Origin: Acidisoma sp. PAMC 29798
GTDB taxonomy: Bacteria; Pseudomonadota; Alphaproteobacteria; Acetobacterales; Acetobacteraceae
DNA: 64,000 bases
Assembly: GCF_030252425.1 (NCBI RefSeq)
Contig: NZ_CP126994.1
Span: forward strand, 1,240,001-1,304,000
Reading direction: 5' to 3'
Below are positions 8,682 to 17,443 of this stretch, in pieces; positions within the stretch are counted from its first letter, which is position 1, and every line of letters begins with the position of its first letter. A model generated the notes under the pieces. The model was not told the DNA's origin and ran no database searches. It saw nothing but the letters and a program-made list of their open reading frames with translations. The position numbers and the translations under genes are program-made.

Positions 8682-9527
8682 TCACCCAATCCGCGTCGCC
8701 GCGCGCTCCGCGTAATCCCCGTCCATCTCGAAGCCGATGCCCGCCGCGCCCAATTGCTCGGCCGCGACCAGCGTCGTGCCGGCGCCGAGGAACGGGTCGA
8801 GCACGCGCGGCTGCGCCATACCGTGCATCCGAATGCAGCGCAGCGGCAGCGCGATCGGAAATCCCGCTGGATGATCGAACTTCTGCGCCTTGGACTTCAC
8901 GGTCTCATAGGGAATGAACCAAACATTGCCGCCGCAACGGCGGTCGCGCGTATGCCCCCAGCGCGCGATATTGGACTTGTCCTTGAAGGGCACGCCGATC
9001 GCCAAACGATCGATCGCAACCTCGCCCGACTTGGTGAAATGAAAGATCGCCTCGTGATTCTGGTTGAGGAAACGCGGACTCGAGATCGGCTTGAAATGCC
9101 CGACCGTATCGTCCCCAATGCTCAGCGACTTCACCCAGGTGATGTGGTTTTGCAGCACGAAGCCCTCGCCCATGGCGCGCGCTGCGTCCGTCGCGATCCA
9201 AGGATCCTTCGCCGTGCCACCGACATTGAGGAAGAAGGATCCCTCGGGCGCCAACACGCGACGGATCGCCCGGCCTACGTCCCCAAGCCAGTCCAGATAG
9301 GCCTGGCGCGGCATCCGGTCCTGATAGGTCTTGTAGGCGACGCCGATGTTGTAGGGCGGCGAGGTCACGCAGACATCGATGCTCGCCGCTGGCAGCGCCG
9401 CCATCCCCTCCAGACAGTCGACTTGCACGATCCGCTGCCGGCCGACCGTCCACTCCCGCGCGATAGGGACGGCAACGTCCAAGTCAGCGATCCGTAAGGC
9501 GGAATTCGATTCGGCGATTGCGGGCAT
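8682..9527 (-). CDS. Site-specific DNA methyltransferase (amino-group, beta order)
   Basis: The protein methylates an exocyclic amino group in DNA (N6-adenine or N4-cytosine). The catalytic motif TSPPYNIG comes early and the S-adenosylmethionine motif DPFLGAGTTLVAAEQ comes late, which is the beta-class order. It is not CcrM, which has DPPYN. Starting at 9527 (MPAIAESNS) gives 281 residues and overlaps the 3' end of the upstream OmpA-domain gene by 44 bases; a TTG at 9482 just after that gene's stop is an alternative. No restriction endonuclease or specificity gene is near, so it looks like an orphan methyltransferase. The target sequence cannot be read from the protein. Confidence 0.85.
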   Translation of the reverse strand: MPAIAESNSALRIADLDVAVPIAREWTVGRQRIVQVDCLEGMAALPAASIDVCVTSPPYNIGVAYKTYQDRMPRQAYLDWLGDVGRAIRRVLAPEGSFFLNVGGTAKDPWIATDAARAMGEGFVLQNHITWVKSLSIGDDTVGHFKPISSPRFLNQNHEAIFHFTKSGEVAIDRLAIGVPFKDKSNIARWGHTRDRRCGGNVWFIPYETVKSKAQKFDHPAGFPIALPLRCIRMHGMAQPRVLDPFLGAGTTLVAAEQLGAAGIGFEMDGDYAERAATRIG

Positions 9528-10911
9528 AGGCGTCGGTCGTGTTGCCGGTGTCGAGCGGCTGGGTATCCGCAAAGGCCGTGGCGGCGAGATGGTTCGCCGG
9601 CACACCGTCGAGAATCAAAAGCTGCACCACCGAAATCGCCCGCGCCGCAGACAATTGCCAATTGTCCTTATAGGGTCCGTTCGTTACCGGTTGGCTATCG
9701 GCATGGCCGTCCACGCGCAGCATCCAGGATAGGCCCGGCGGAATTTCGCTGGCGATGCCGCGCACGGCGGAGGCGATCTTGTCGATCTGCGCCTGACCGC
9801 CGGAGGTCATGTCGGCACTGTTCGAGGGGAACAGCACATCGCTCTGGAATACGAAGCGATCGCCGACCACGCGGATATCGGGCTGGTTCTTCAGCACATC
9901 CCGCAGCTTGCCGAAGAAGTCGCTGCGGTAGCGCTGCAACTCCTGCACCTTTGCCGCAAGGGCGAGGTTCAGTTTGCGGCCGAGATCGGCGATCTGCGCA
10001 TCCTTGTCGCGTCCTGAATCGGTCTGAAGTTCCAGCGCGGCTGAAATGGCAGCGAGCTGCGCGCGGAGCTGCGCCATCTGATCGTTCAGCATGGCGAGTT
10101 CGGTATTGGCGGCGTCGGTCAATTGCTTCTGCTTGTCGAGCGCGGTGCTGCCGGCGGCGACCGCCTGTGACTGCTGGGCGAGCCGTGCCTCGTCCTGGCT
10201 CAGCGCAGCACGGGCGGTGGCGAGATCCGACTCGGCGGTGGTCGCGCGCGCCTGCAAGGCGTCGAGCTGGGTCTGAAGCTGCACCGTGCGGGCTGCGGCA
10301 ATTTTGGTGGCGGCGGTGGCGGCGGCCACCGCCTCCGTCGCTTCGGACAGGGTCGCCTCGTTCTGGGTGAGACGCTGCTGTGTTTCGGTCAATGATGCCT
10401 GCAACGTCGATGTGCGGGTATTGGCGTCCGCAGCGGCAGCCGTCTGTTGCGACAGTTGTGTCTGCACGTCATTCAGCCGCGCGGTGGCGGATTGCGCCTG
10501 CACCGCTTGGTCGGACAATTGCGCCGTCAGCTTGTCGCGCGCTGAACGGAGTACGGTGACTTCGGTCGAATCCTGGCTGGCTTCGGTCTGCGCCGCGGAA
10601 AGCTGGCGCGCCAGCGCGTCTCGCGCCGTGGTGACTTCGCCGAGGTCGTGGGCGAGGCTCGCGACATTGCCTTGTAGATCGGCGGCGCGCCCCTTCTCCA
10701 GGGACAGCATGTCGGTGAGCTGCGCAATCTCCTGATTCAGACGCTCCAGCGCCTTGTCCTTGCCTGTGAGCGTGACCGACAGCATGCCCTGGGCAAGCAC
10801 GAAGACCAGAAGCACGAAGATCGTGACCATGAGCAAGGTCGACAGAGCATCGACATAGCCGGGCCAGGCATCGAGGCCGTTATTCTGCCGCCTGCGATGA
10901 TAGCCCGGCAT
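9484..10911 (-). CDS. MotB/TolR-like coiled-coil protein with OmpA peptidoglycan-binding domain
   Basis: This 475-residue protein has one N-terminal membrane helix (about residues 23-42). The segment WPGYVDALSTLLMVTIF places an aspartate (D21) at the position of the proton-channel Asp of MotB and TolR. A long coiled coil (roughly residues 50-310, rich in Ala, Gln, Leu and Thr) leads to a C-terminal OmpA domain with VDGHADSQPV and the NRRIEFRL end motif, which should bind peptidoglycan. With the upstream TolQ/MotA-like gene (one base between stop and start) it probably forms an ion-driven envelope machine. It is not the flagellar MotB: no flagellar gene is near. Confidence 0.85.
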   Translation of the reverse strand: MPGYHRRRQNNGLDAWPGYVDALSTLLMVTIFVLLVFVLAQGMLSVTLTGKDKALERLNQEIAQLTDMLSLEKGRAADLQGNVASLAHDLGEVTTARDALARQLSAAQTEASQDSTEVTVLRSARDKLTAQLSDQAVQAQSATARLNDVQTQLSQQTAAAADANTRTSTLQASLTETQQRLTQNEATLSEATEAVAAATAATKIAAARTVQLQTQLDALQARATTAESDLATARAALSQDEARLAQQSQAVAAGSTALDKQKQLTDAANTELAMLNDQMAQLRAQLAAISAALELQTDSGRDKDAQIADLGRKLNLALAAKVQELQRYRSDFFGKLRDVLKNQPDIRVVGDRFVFQSDVLFPSNSADMTSGGQAQIDKIASAVRGIASEIPPGLSWMLRVDGHADSQPVTNGPYKDNWQLSAARAISVVQLLILDGVPANHLAATAFADTQPLDTGNTTDAYARNRRIEFRLTDR

Positions 10912-10912
10912 T

Positions 10913-12070
10913 TCAGCGCGGCCCTTCGCTGATGGCGGCGATGGTACGGGTCAGCACGCGGATGTCGTTGCGAAGCTCCGAGGTGCTTTGCGCGCGGCCC
11001 TGTTCGCTCTCGGTGATGAGCCGTTGCAGCGCATGTTCGATATTACGCAGATGGGCATGGGCGACTTCGTCGGAACTGCCGCCCTTGTCGCGCTCGCCCA
11101 GGCGTTGCAAAGCGGGGATCAGGCTCGATTGGCTTTCCGCGATCCGCAGCATGAGCTGCTGATTGGCGCGCATGGTATCGGTGAAGGTATTGAGCCGGTC
11201 TGCGAGCGCCGCCAAGGTTTGGGTGGATTGCGACCGCCCTTCCTCGCCGCGCGACAGCACCGCCTGCAGGCCTTCCATATTCTCGGCCGTCTGTTCCAGC
11301 AGCGCCTGGACATAAAGCGGCACATTGCCGCCTTCGCCCTCGCCGCCGAGCACGCCGGAGGAGAGGCGCGTCAGGCCGGCGAGCCAGTCTTCCAGCTCGT
11401 TATAGAAGCGGTTCTGGGCCTGCCCGGCCTGGAGATCGAGGAAGCCCAGCACCAGGGCGCCGGCGAGGCCGAACATCGAGGAGGAGAAGGCGGTGGACAT
11501 GCCGGCGAGCGGCCCGGCGAGACCGCTTTTCAATTGGTCGAAAACCGCGTTGATGTCGCCGCCGCCGACGCTCATGCCCTGGATGACGTCGGCCACAGAA
11601 CTGACTGTCTTCAGCAAGCCCCAGAAGGTGCCGAGCAGGCCGAGGAAGATCATCAGCGCCGTTGCATAGCGTGACAGTTCGCGGCTTTCGTCGAGCCGGC
11701 TGCCGATGCCATCCAGCAGGCTGCGCATGGCTTGGGTGGAGAGCGTGACGCGCCCTTCGCTGCGCCCGACGGCTTCGGCGCGGGTCGCCAGCATGCGCGC
11801 CATCGGTGCCAGCAGCTTCGGCGGCGTGATGCCGGACAGCTTCTGCCGGCTGCGCTGATAGGCGCCGACCCAGGCGACCTCAGGCTCCAGCCGTAGCACC
11901 TGCCGCAGGTTCCAGATGATGCCCAGCAGCAACACGAAAAAGATGAAGGCGTTCAGCGCCGGATTGCTTCGGAAGAACAAGGCGAGCTTGGGAATGAGCG
12001 CGATGCCGACCGCGAGCACCGCTGCCAGAAAGATCAGCATCCGGATCAGGTAGGTGGTCGGTCGTGTCAT
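10913..12070 (-). CDS. MotA/TolQ/ExbB-type proton-channel protein
   Basis: This 385-residue inner-membrane protein has two N-terminal helices (about residues 8-25 and 38-55) and two more around residues 138-160 and 200-220. The segment ALMIFLGLLGTFWGLLKTV and the region FSSSMFGLAGALVLGFLDLQ match the MotA/TolQ/ExbB core. A long cytoplasmic C-terminal helical tail follows. It should conduct protons or sodium with the adjacent MotB-like protein. It is first in a tandem pair on the minus strand, behind the proline-rich OmpA-like gene. Confidence 0.85.
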   Translation of the reverse strand: MTRPTTYLIRMLIFLAAVLAVGIALIPKLALFFRSNPALNAFIFFVLLLGIIWNLRQVLRLEPEVAWVGAYQRSRQKLSGITPPKLLAPMARMLATRAEAVGRSEGRVTLSTQAMRSLLDGIGSRLDESRELSRYATALMIFLGLLGTFWGLLKTVSSVADVIQGMSVGGGDINAVFDQLKSGLAGPLAGMSTAFSSSMFGLAGALVLGFLDLQAGQAQNRFYNELEDWLAGLTRLSSGVLGGEGEGGNVPLYVQALLEQTAENMEGLQAVLSRGEEGRSQSTQTLAALADRLNTFTDTMRANQQLMLRIAESQSSLIPALQRLGERDKGGSSDEVAHAHLRNIEHALQRLITESEQGRAQSTSELRNDIRVLTRTIAAISEGPR

Positions 12071-12085
12071 GATCGGAGGGATCCG

Positions 12086-12961
12086 TCAGGGTGTGGGGGA
12101 AGAGGCAGCGGGCGGGACGGCGACGACCTCGACACGGTCGGCAGGCGTGCCCCCTGCCGGGCCCATGGCGAGCAGACGGATCAGAGCGGGTTTGGCGCCG
12201 GCATCCAGCAAGGCCGCTTGCACGGATTGCGCCCGCGCCAGCGACAGGCGCCGCGGCGTGGAGGCATCGTCGTCATCGTCGCCGGCGGGCGGGGAGGCGA
12301 AGGCCCGCACGATGTAATGCGCCTGGGAACCGGATCGCTGGGCGAAATCCCGCAGCATGGCCTGCTCCGCCGGCGGCAGGTCGGTATCCTGCACAAAGAA
12401 GGGCAAAGTCAGCCGATTGGCGCCTTTCGGCAGGGTCTCCGGAGCGGCGACTGCCGGCGGCACAGGTGGTGGCGGCGCGGCCGCCGGAATGCCGGGCGTG
12501 GTTTCGGCCAGTCGAGGGGCGGGCGGCACGGCTTGCGTCGGCACAGGCGGCAGGAGCGCGGGCGCGGCTGTAACGGCAGGGGGCTGAGGCTGGGCCGGGG
12601 CCAAGGTTGGTTTCTCAGGCTTTGCCACCACGGGTGGCAGCGTCACCATGGGTTTGGGCAGCGGCGGCGGGGCTGTGGGCAGGGCAGTCAATTCGGCAAC
12701 CGAGGGTCCGGCGGGCGCCTTGCCCTTCGAGGCGACGGCTGTCTCGGGAACGCCGGGCGCGGCGTGGTTGCCGCGGCGCGCCAGATGACGGTGCCAATGC
12801 GACCGGTGTCGGGGCGCGTGTGCGGCGGCACCCGGCGGTTCCGGTATATGGGGTGCGCCGATGGCATTGAGCGCGTTTGGATCGACCGTCACCTGCGCCG
12901 CGAGGGGCGCGGGGGCGAGAGCCACCATCAAGGGCAGAAGAAAGGGATAAGTGCGGCGCAT
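12086..12961 (-). CDS. Exported proline-rich protein with OmpA-like C-terminus
   Basis: The 291-residue protein starts with a Sec signal (MRRTYPFLLPLMVALAPAPLAAQ). A long proline/alanine-rich linker (about residues 70-190) spans to a C-terminal region that resembles a divergent OmpA fold (HYIVRAFASPP, an acidic DDDDD patch, then RRLSLARAQSVQAALLDAGA). The canonical peptidoglycan-binding NRRVE end is replaced by ADRVEVV. It lies just upstream of the TolQ/MotA-like gene on the same strand (15 bases between), so it probably belongs to the same envelope complex. The start at 12961 is chosen because the signal peptide begins there. Confidence 0.72.
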   Translation of the reverse strand: MRRTYPFLLPLMVALAPAPLAAQVTVDPNALNAIGAPHIPEPPGAAAHAPRHRSHWHRHLARRGNHAAPGVPETAVASKGKAPAGPSVAELTALPTAPPPLPKPMVTLPPVVAKPEKPTLAPAQPQPPAVTAAPALLPPVPTQAVPPAPRLAETTPGIPAAAPPPPVPPAVAAPETLPKGANRLTLPFFVQDTDLPPAEQAMLRDFAQRSGSQAHYIVRAFASPPAGDDDDDASTPRRLSLARAQSVQAALLDAGAKPALIRLLAMGPAGGTPADRVEVVAVPPAASSPTP

Positions 12962-13030
12962 TCCTTTGAAATCTACGGTAGTTTTGCCACGGCGGGGAGG
13001 GGGTGCGACGCACCAATCTCTCTTCTGCTC

Positions 13031-13101
13031 GTAGGGTGGAAAAGCGAAGCGCATTCCACCAGCTGCCGTCCGGCGGAATACGCTGCGCTTTTCCGCCCTA
13101 C
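13031..13101. repeat. Inverted pair of 30-bp palindromic repeat (locus 2)
   Basis: Units lie at 13031-13060 (GTAGGGTGGA type, ending TCCACC) and 13072-13101 (opposite orientation, CCGCCCTAC end). The second unit contains the suhB stop codon, so the repeat supplies the end of that gene. This locus mixes a T:A-type and a C:G-type stem. Confidence 0.85.
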
Positions 13102-13934
13102 GAGCTAGCTGCCTCGGCGGCGTCGAGGCCTTCGAGCACCATTTCCCGTAGCTTCGGGTGCAAATACGGGTTGCCGGCGACGATATCCTCGCCGACCTGG
13201 TCCGAGCCCTTGGGGTCGGTCACATAGCCGCCAGCCTCGCGCACGAGCAGCATGCCGGCCGCGATGTCCCAGGGCTTGATCCCGACTTCCCAATAGCCGT
13301 CGAAACGCCCGGCCGCGACCCAGGCGAGGTCGAGCGCCGCCGCGCCGAAGCGCCGGATGCCAGCCACTTGGGGCATCAAGGCGCCCAGGGTGCGGGCGAA
13401 GGCGAGGCGCTGCCGCGCGGGTGCCACCGCGAAAGGAATGCCCGTGGCGAATACCGACTGGGACAGGTCGCGCCGTGCTGACACACGCAGGCGGCGATCG
13501 TTCATGAAGGCGCCCGAACCCTTTTCGGCCCAGAACATCTCGTCCGTCGCCGGGGCATAGATCACGCCCGCCGCCAGTTCCGTGGCGCCATCCGGCAGGC
13601 GGCGTTCAAGGCCGATGCTGATCGCCCAATGCGGCATGCCGTGGAGGAAATTGGTGGTGCCATCCAGCGGATCGACGACCCAGCGCCAGGTCCAGTTGTC
13701 GGAGCCCGAGGCACCGGACTCCTCCATGAGGAAGGCGTAGCCCGGCCGCGCCTTGTTCAGGTCCTGCTTGATGGTCGCTTCGGCCTTGAGATCGGCCTGG
13801 GACACGAAGTCGGACGGTCCCTTGATGCTGACCTGAAGCTGCTCGACCTCATTGAAGTCACGCAAAAGCTGCTTGGCCGCCTTCTGCGCGGCGTTCGCCA
13901 TGATGGTCAGATGGGGGGAGAGGCGCGGGGCCAT
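13098..13934 (-). CDS. suhB: Inositol monophosphatase family protein
   Basis: This 278-residue enzyme hydrolyses inositol-1-phosphate or related sugar phosphates with Mg2+; SuhB homologues also associate with transcription complexes. The metal-binding motifs are EESG (residues 70-73), WVVDPLDGTTNFLHG and the later VGIKPWDIAAGMLLVREAGG. The N-terminus MAPRLSPHLTIMANAAQKA is typical of alphaproteobacterial SuhB. The stop codon lies within a palindromic repeat. The efp gene is immediately upstream (16 bases), on the same strand. Confidence 0.92.
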   Translation of the reverse strand: MAPRLSPHLTIMANAAQKAAKQLLRDFNEVEQLQVSIKGPSDFVSQADLKAEATIKQDLNKARPGYAFLMEESGASGSDNWTWRWVVDPLDGTTNFLHGMPHWAISIGLERRLPDGATELAAGVIYAPATDEMFWAEKGSGAFMNDRRLRVSARRDLSQSVFATGIPFAVAPARQRLAFARTLGALMPQVAGIRRFGAAALDLAWVAAGRFDGYWEVGIKPWDIAAGMLLVREAGGYVTDPKGSDQVGEDIVAGNPYLHPKLREMVLEGLDAAEAASS

Positions 13935-13950
13935 GGTGACGGTGTCCCTG

Positions 13951-14517
13951 TCAGGACTTCGCCCGCTCCATATAAGTGCTGTCCTCGGTGCGGACCACGA
14001 TGCGTTCCCCGGTCTCGATGAAGGGGGGCACCATCGTCTTGATGCCGTTGGACAGCTTGGCGGGCTTGTAGGAGCTGGTCGCGGTCTGGCCCTTGGTCAC
14101 AGGATCGGCTTCGATGATTTCCAGCACGACGGACACCGGAAGATGGATGCCAACCGGGTCACCCTCCACCAGATCGAGCGTCACCGGCATATTATCTTGC
14201 AGGAAGGCCACGCCTTCGCCCAGCAAAGCGGCGGGCACCAGCGTCTGCTCATAGGTTTCCTTGTCCATCAGAACGAGGTTGTCACCGTCCGTATAGGAAT
14301 AGAGGAAATCCTTGTTGTCGGTCATCAGACGCTCGACGGTGTCGGCGGTGCGCCAGCGCTCGTTCGTCTTGTTGCCGGTCTTGAGGTCGCGCATTTCGAC
14401 CTGAATAAAAGCGCCGCCTTTGCCAGGGGTAATGATCTGCTGCTTGAGCACCGTCCAGCGACGGCCATCATGCTCGATCACTTGGCCGGCGCGGATAAGG
14501 TTCGCCTGCTGCTTCAT
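13951..14517 (-). CDS. efp: Elongation factor P
   Basis: EF-P relieves ribosome stalling at polyproline. The 188-residue protein has the KOW-like domain with the modification loop TPGKGGAF (lysine 33 at the tip), then WRTADTVERL and the C-terminal EADPVTKGQTATSSYKPAKLSNGIKTMVPPFIETGERIVV signature region. A lysine at the tip is the EpmA-type arrangement, but no epmA or epmB gene is in the window. It is followed by suhB on the same strand, a common alphaproteobacterial pairing. Confidence 0.96.
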   Translation of the reverse strand: MKQQANLIRAGQVIEHDGRRWTVLKQQIITPGKGGAFIQVEMRDLKTGNKTNERWRTADTVERLMTDNKDFLYSYTDGDNLVLMDKETYEQTLVPAALLGEGVAFLQDNMPVTLDLVEGDPVGIHLPVSVVLEIIEADPVTKGQTATSSYKPAKLSNGIKTMVPPFIETGERIVVRTEDSTYMERAKS

Positions 14518-14590
14518 CGGTCTTCTCGATCGTCGAAATAGGGAGGCGCGGCTTGTATCCTCTTAGGGTACGAGCGGCAAGCAGCTTGGC

Positions 14591-15106
14591 TCATTCCCTT
14601 TCGGGCACCAGCAGTGCCACGGCGGCCTGCGCCGCGATCCCCTCCCGCCGGCCGGTGAAGCCCAGCTTTTCGGTGGTCGTGGCCTTTACCGAGACGCGGG
14701 ACAGCGGAACGCCGAGCAAGTCCGCCAGCCGCGCCCGCATGGCCGGCGCATGGGGCGTAATCTTCGGCTGCTCGCAGATCAGTGTCACATCGGCATTGGT
14801 GAGGATGCCGCCGCGCGCCGCGATCCGCTCGGCCGCGTGGCGCAGGAAACGGGCGCTGTCGGCGTCCTTCCACTCATTCTCGCTGGGCGGGAAATGGCGA
14901 CCAATATCGCCTTCCGCCAGCGCGCCATAGATCGCGTCGCACAGCGCGTGGATGCCGACATCGGCATCCGAATGGCCGGCAAGGCCGCGTTCATGCGGCA
15001 CGGTGATGCCGCACAGGATCAGCGGGCGGCCAACCTCCAAGGCATGGACATCGAAGCCGGTGCCCATGCGCGGCAGAAGGGCGGGCAAAGTCTCAGGAAG
15101 CGTCAT
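14591..15106 (-). CDS. ispF: 2-C-methyl-D-erythritol 2,4-cyclodiphosphate synthase
   Basis: IspF makes the cyclic diphosphate of the MEP isoprenoid pathway. The 171-residue protein has the metal-binding GFDVHAL (D19, H21), [16 protein letters not shown] and the C-terminal [19 protein letters not shown]. It is a stand-alone IspF: no IspD domain precedes it, unlike the IspDF fusions common in alphaproteobacteria. It is divergent from dusB with 94 bases between starts. Confidence 0.96.
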   Translation of the reverse strand: MTLPETLPALLPRMGTGFDVHALEVGRPLILCGITVPHERGLAGHSDADVGIHALCDAIYGALAEGDIGRHFPPSENEWKDADSARFLRHAAERIAARGGILTNADVTLICEQPKITPHAPAMRARLADLLGVPLSRVSVKATTTEKLGFTGRREGIAAQAAVALLVPERE

Positions 15107-15200
15107 CGGTCACCATAAAGACGTAGGAAAGGGTTCGCTGCACCAGAGTCGGTCCTGCCCGATTGCGCGTCAACCCGCTGGTGCTGTATCTGCACAAATC

Positions 15201-16286
15201 ATGGGCAATCGCGTGACTCGGAATGAACCGTCGTTGACTCACCTACAACCGATCGCGCTCGGCGGTCAGGGCAACCCGATTATCGAGACGCCGGTGATCC
15301 TTGCCCCGATGTCGGGCGTGACCGATCTGCCCTTCCGCACTCTGGCACGGGATCTCGGGGCGGGCCTGGTCGTTTCGGAAATGATCGCATCCTGGGCGAT
15401 GGTGCGGGAAAATCAGGCAACTCTGCGCATGGCGAAGGTCGCCTCCGGCGGTGGCCCCAATTCCCTCCAATTGGCCGGCTGCGATCCGGCGGCCATGGCT
15501 GAGGCGGCCCGCATCGGCATGGGCCTGGGCGCCGATATCATCGACATCAATTTCGGCTGCCCAGTGAAAAAGGTGGCCGTGGGCCAGATGGCGGGCTCGG
15601 CCCTGATGCGGGATGAATTGGGTGCCGCCCGCATTCTGGAAGCCGTGGTCCGCGCCGTGCCGGTGCCGGTGACACTCAAGATGCGCATGGGCTGGGATCA
15701 CAACCATCTCAATGCCCCGACCCTTGCGCGCATCGCCGAGGATTGCGGCATCCGCATGCTCACCGTCCATGGTCGCACCCGTCAGCAATTCTATACAGGC
15801 CAGGCTGACTGGGCCTTCATTCGCCAGGTGAAGGAGGCGGTGAAGCTTCCCGTCATCGCCAATGGCGACATCATCGTCGAGGAAGATGCGGTGGAGGCTT
15901 TGGCGCAATCCGGCGCGGACGGCGTGATGATCGGGCGCGGCTGCTATGGCCGGCCTTGGTTCCTGGCCCATGTCGCGGAGTATCTCCGCACCGGCATCAA
16001 GCGGCCGGAGCCCGAGCTCGCGGCCCGCAAGGCGATCATGCTCGACCACTACGACTCCATGCTGAGCCATTTCGGCGAGCAGCCGGGCCTGCGCCTCGCC
16101 CGCAAGCACCTCGCCTGGTATTCGCGCGGGCTTCCGGGCTCCGCCGATTTCCGCGCCACGGTCACCCGCGCCGCCGAGCGGCCGGCAGTGCTGGCGCTGA
16201 TCGATGCCTTCTTTGACCCCCTGATCGCGCGCGGCGTCGAAGCGCCGGCGCCGGACAAGACCGTCATGCTGGCGGAAGCCGCGTGA
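15201..16286 (+). CDS. dusB: tRNA-dihydrouridine synthase (NifR3 family)
   Basis: The enzyme reduces uridine to dihydrouridine in tRNA with FMN. The 361-residue protein has the TIM-barrel start [17 protein letters not shown], the signature [10 protein letters not shown], then [20 protein letters not shown] and [13 protein letters not shown], which bind flavin. The ATG at 15201 is the best start; the frame runs open into ispF on the other strand. The gene directly precedes ntrB with a GTGA overlap. This is the classical nifR3-ntrBC order. Confidence 0.94.
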   Translation: MGNRVTRNEPSLTHLQPIALGGQGNPIIETPVILAPMSGVTDLPFRTLARDLGAGLVVSEMIASWAMVRENQATLRMAKVASGGGPNSLQLAGCDPAAMAEAARIGMGLGADIIDINFGCPVKKVAVGQMAGSALMRDELGAARILEAVVRAVPVPVTLKMRMGWDHNHLNAPTLARIAEDCGIRMLTVHGRTRQQFYTGQADWAFIRQVKEAVKLPVIANGDIIVEEDAVEALAQSGADGVMIGRGCYGRPWFLAHVAEYLRTGIKRPEPELAARKAIMLDHYDSMLSHFGEQPGLRLARKHLAWYSRGLPGSADFRATVTRAAERPAVLALIDAFFDPLIARGVEAPAPDKTVMLAEAA

Positions 16287-17443
16287 GCGGCGTTACCAAG
16301 GCGGTGCGTCGCACCGTCCTCTCCGTCGTTCGCCGCACGCCGGTGCCGCCGACGCCGGTTCCAGACCAGGCCGCGATCCTCGCCTCGCTCCCGGTCGCGG
16401 TGGTGGTGCTGTCGGATGAAAATCGCTTCACCTATGCCAATCCGGCGGCCGAGCAATTCCTCGGCCTGTCCGTCGCTCAGCTCGCGCAGCTTTCCCTCGC
16501 CGACGTCCTGCCCGAGGACAGCCCGCTGTTCTTGATGATCGGCCAGCTCCGGGTCGGCGTGAATTCCATCGCCGACCACGACCTCGCGTTCGAGGGGCCG
16601 CGGATGTCGAAAACCGGCATCAGCGTTCAGGGCACCACCATGCCGGAACTGCCCGGCAGCGTTCTTCTGGTCTTGCAGGACAGCTCCACCGTCCGCGCCC
16701 TCGACCGTCAGATCGCGGCGCGCAACGCCGCCCGCAGCATCACCGGCATGGCGGCCATCTTGGCCCATGAGGTCAAGAATCCGCTGTCCGGCATTCGCGG
16801 CGCCGCCCAATTGCTGGAAGCGAGCGTCGCGGAAACGGATCGGGAACTCACCGTGCTGATCCGGGACGAGGCCGATCGGATTCGCGCCCTGGTCGATCGG
16901 ATGGAGGTGTTCGGCGAAAAGCCGGTGACGATGGATGCGGTCAATATCCATCGCGTGCTGGAGCATGTGCGGCGCCTCGCCCGCAACGGCTTCGCCGAGG
17001 GGCTGCGTTTCAGCGAAAGCTACGACCCGTCGCTGCCGCCGGTCTGGGGCAATCGGGACCAGCTTGTGCAGGTTCTGCTCAACCTCGTGAAGAACGCCTC
17101 GGATTCGCTTCTGAGCGGCGGCACGCAGGAGGCCGAGATCACGCTGATGACGCGCTATCAGCACGGCCTGCGCCTTGCCACACCGACCTCCGATTCCGAT
17201 ACCCGCGTCGATCTGCCCCTGCTGGTGGTGGTCCGCGATAACGGCCCAGGCATTTCCGAGGATATCCGGCCGCATTTGTTCGAGCCTTTCGTCAGCTCGC
17301 GGCCATCGGGACAAGGATTGGGGCTCGCCCTCGTCGCCAAGATCATCGCCGACCATGGCGGTTTGATCGAGGTTGAGAGTCGCCCCGGGCGCACTGAATT
17401 CCGGCTGCATTTGCCCATGCTCGCCGAGGAGGATGAATCATGA
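16283..17443 (+). CDS. ntrB: Nitrogen-regulation sensor kinase NtrB
   Basis: NtrB phosphorylates or dephosphorylates NtrC according to nitrogen status, under PII control, in the cytoplasm. The 386-residue protein has a PAS domain (about residues 28-130), the H-box [19 protein letters not shown], and the ATPase N, G1 and G2 boxes ([30 protein letters not shown]). No membrane segment is present. The start is GTG at 16283, overlapping the dusB stop. It overlaps ntrC by ATGA. Confidence 0.95.
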   Translation: MSGVTKAVRRTVLSVVRRTPVPPTPVPDQAAILASLPVAVVVLSDENRFTYANPAAEQFLGLSVAQLAQLSLADVLPEDSPLFLMIGQLRVGVNSIADHDLAFEGPRMSKTGISVQGTTMPELPGSVLLVLQDSSTVRALDRQIAARNAARSITGMAAILAHEVKNPLSGIRGAAQLLEASVAETDRELTVLIRDEADRIRALVDRMEVFGEKPVTMDAVNIHRVLEHVRRLARNGFAEGLRFSESYDPSLPPVWGNRDQLVQVLLNLVKNASDSLLSGGTQEAEITLMTRYQHGLRLATPTSDSDTRVDLPLLVVVRDNGPGISEDIRPHLFEPFVSSRPSGQGLGLALVAKIIADHGGLIEVESRPGRTEFRLHLPMLAEEDES

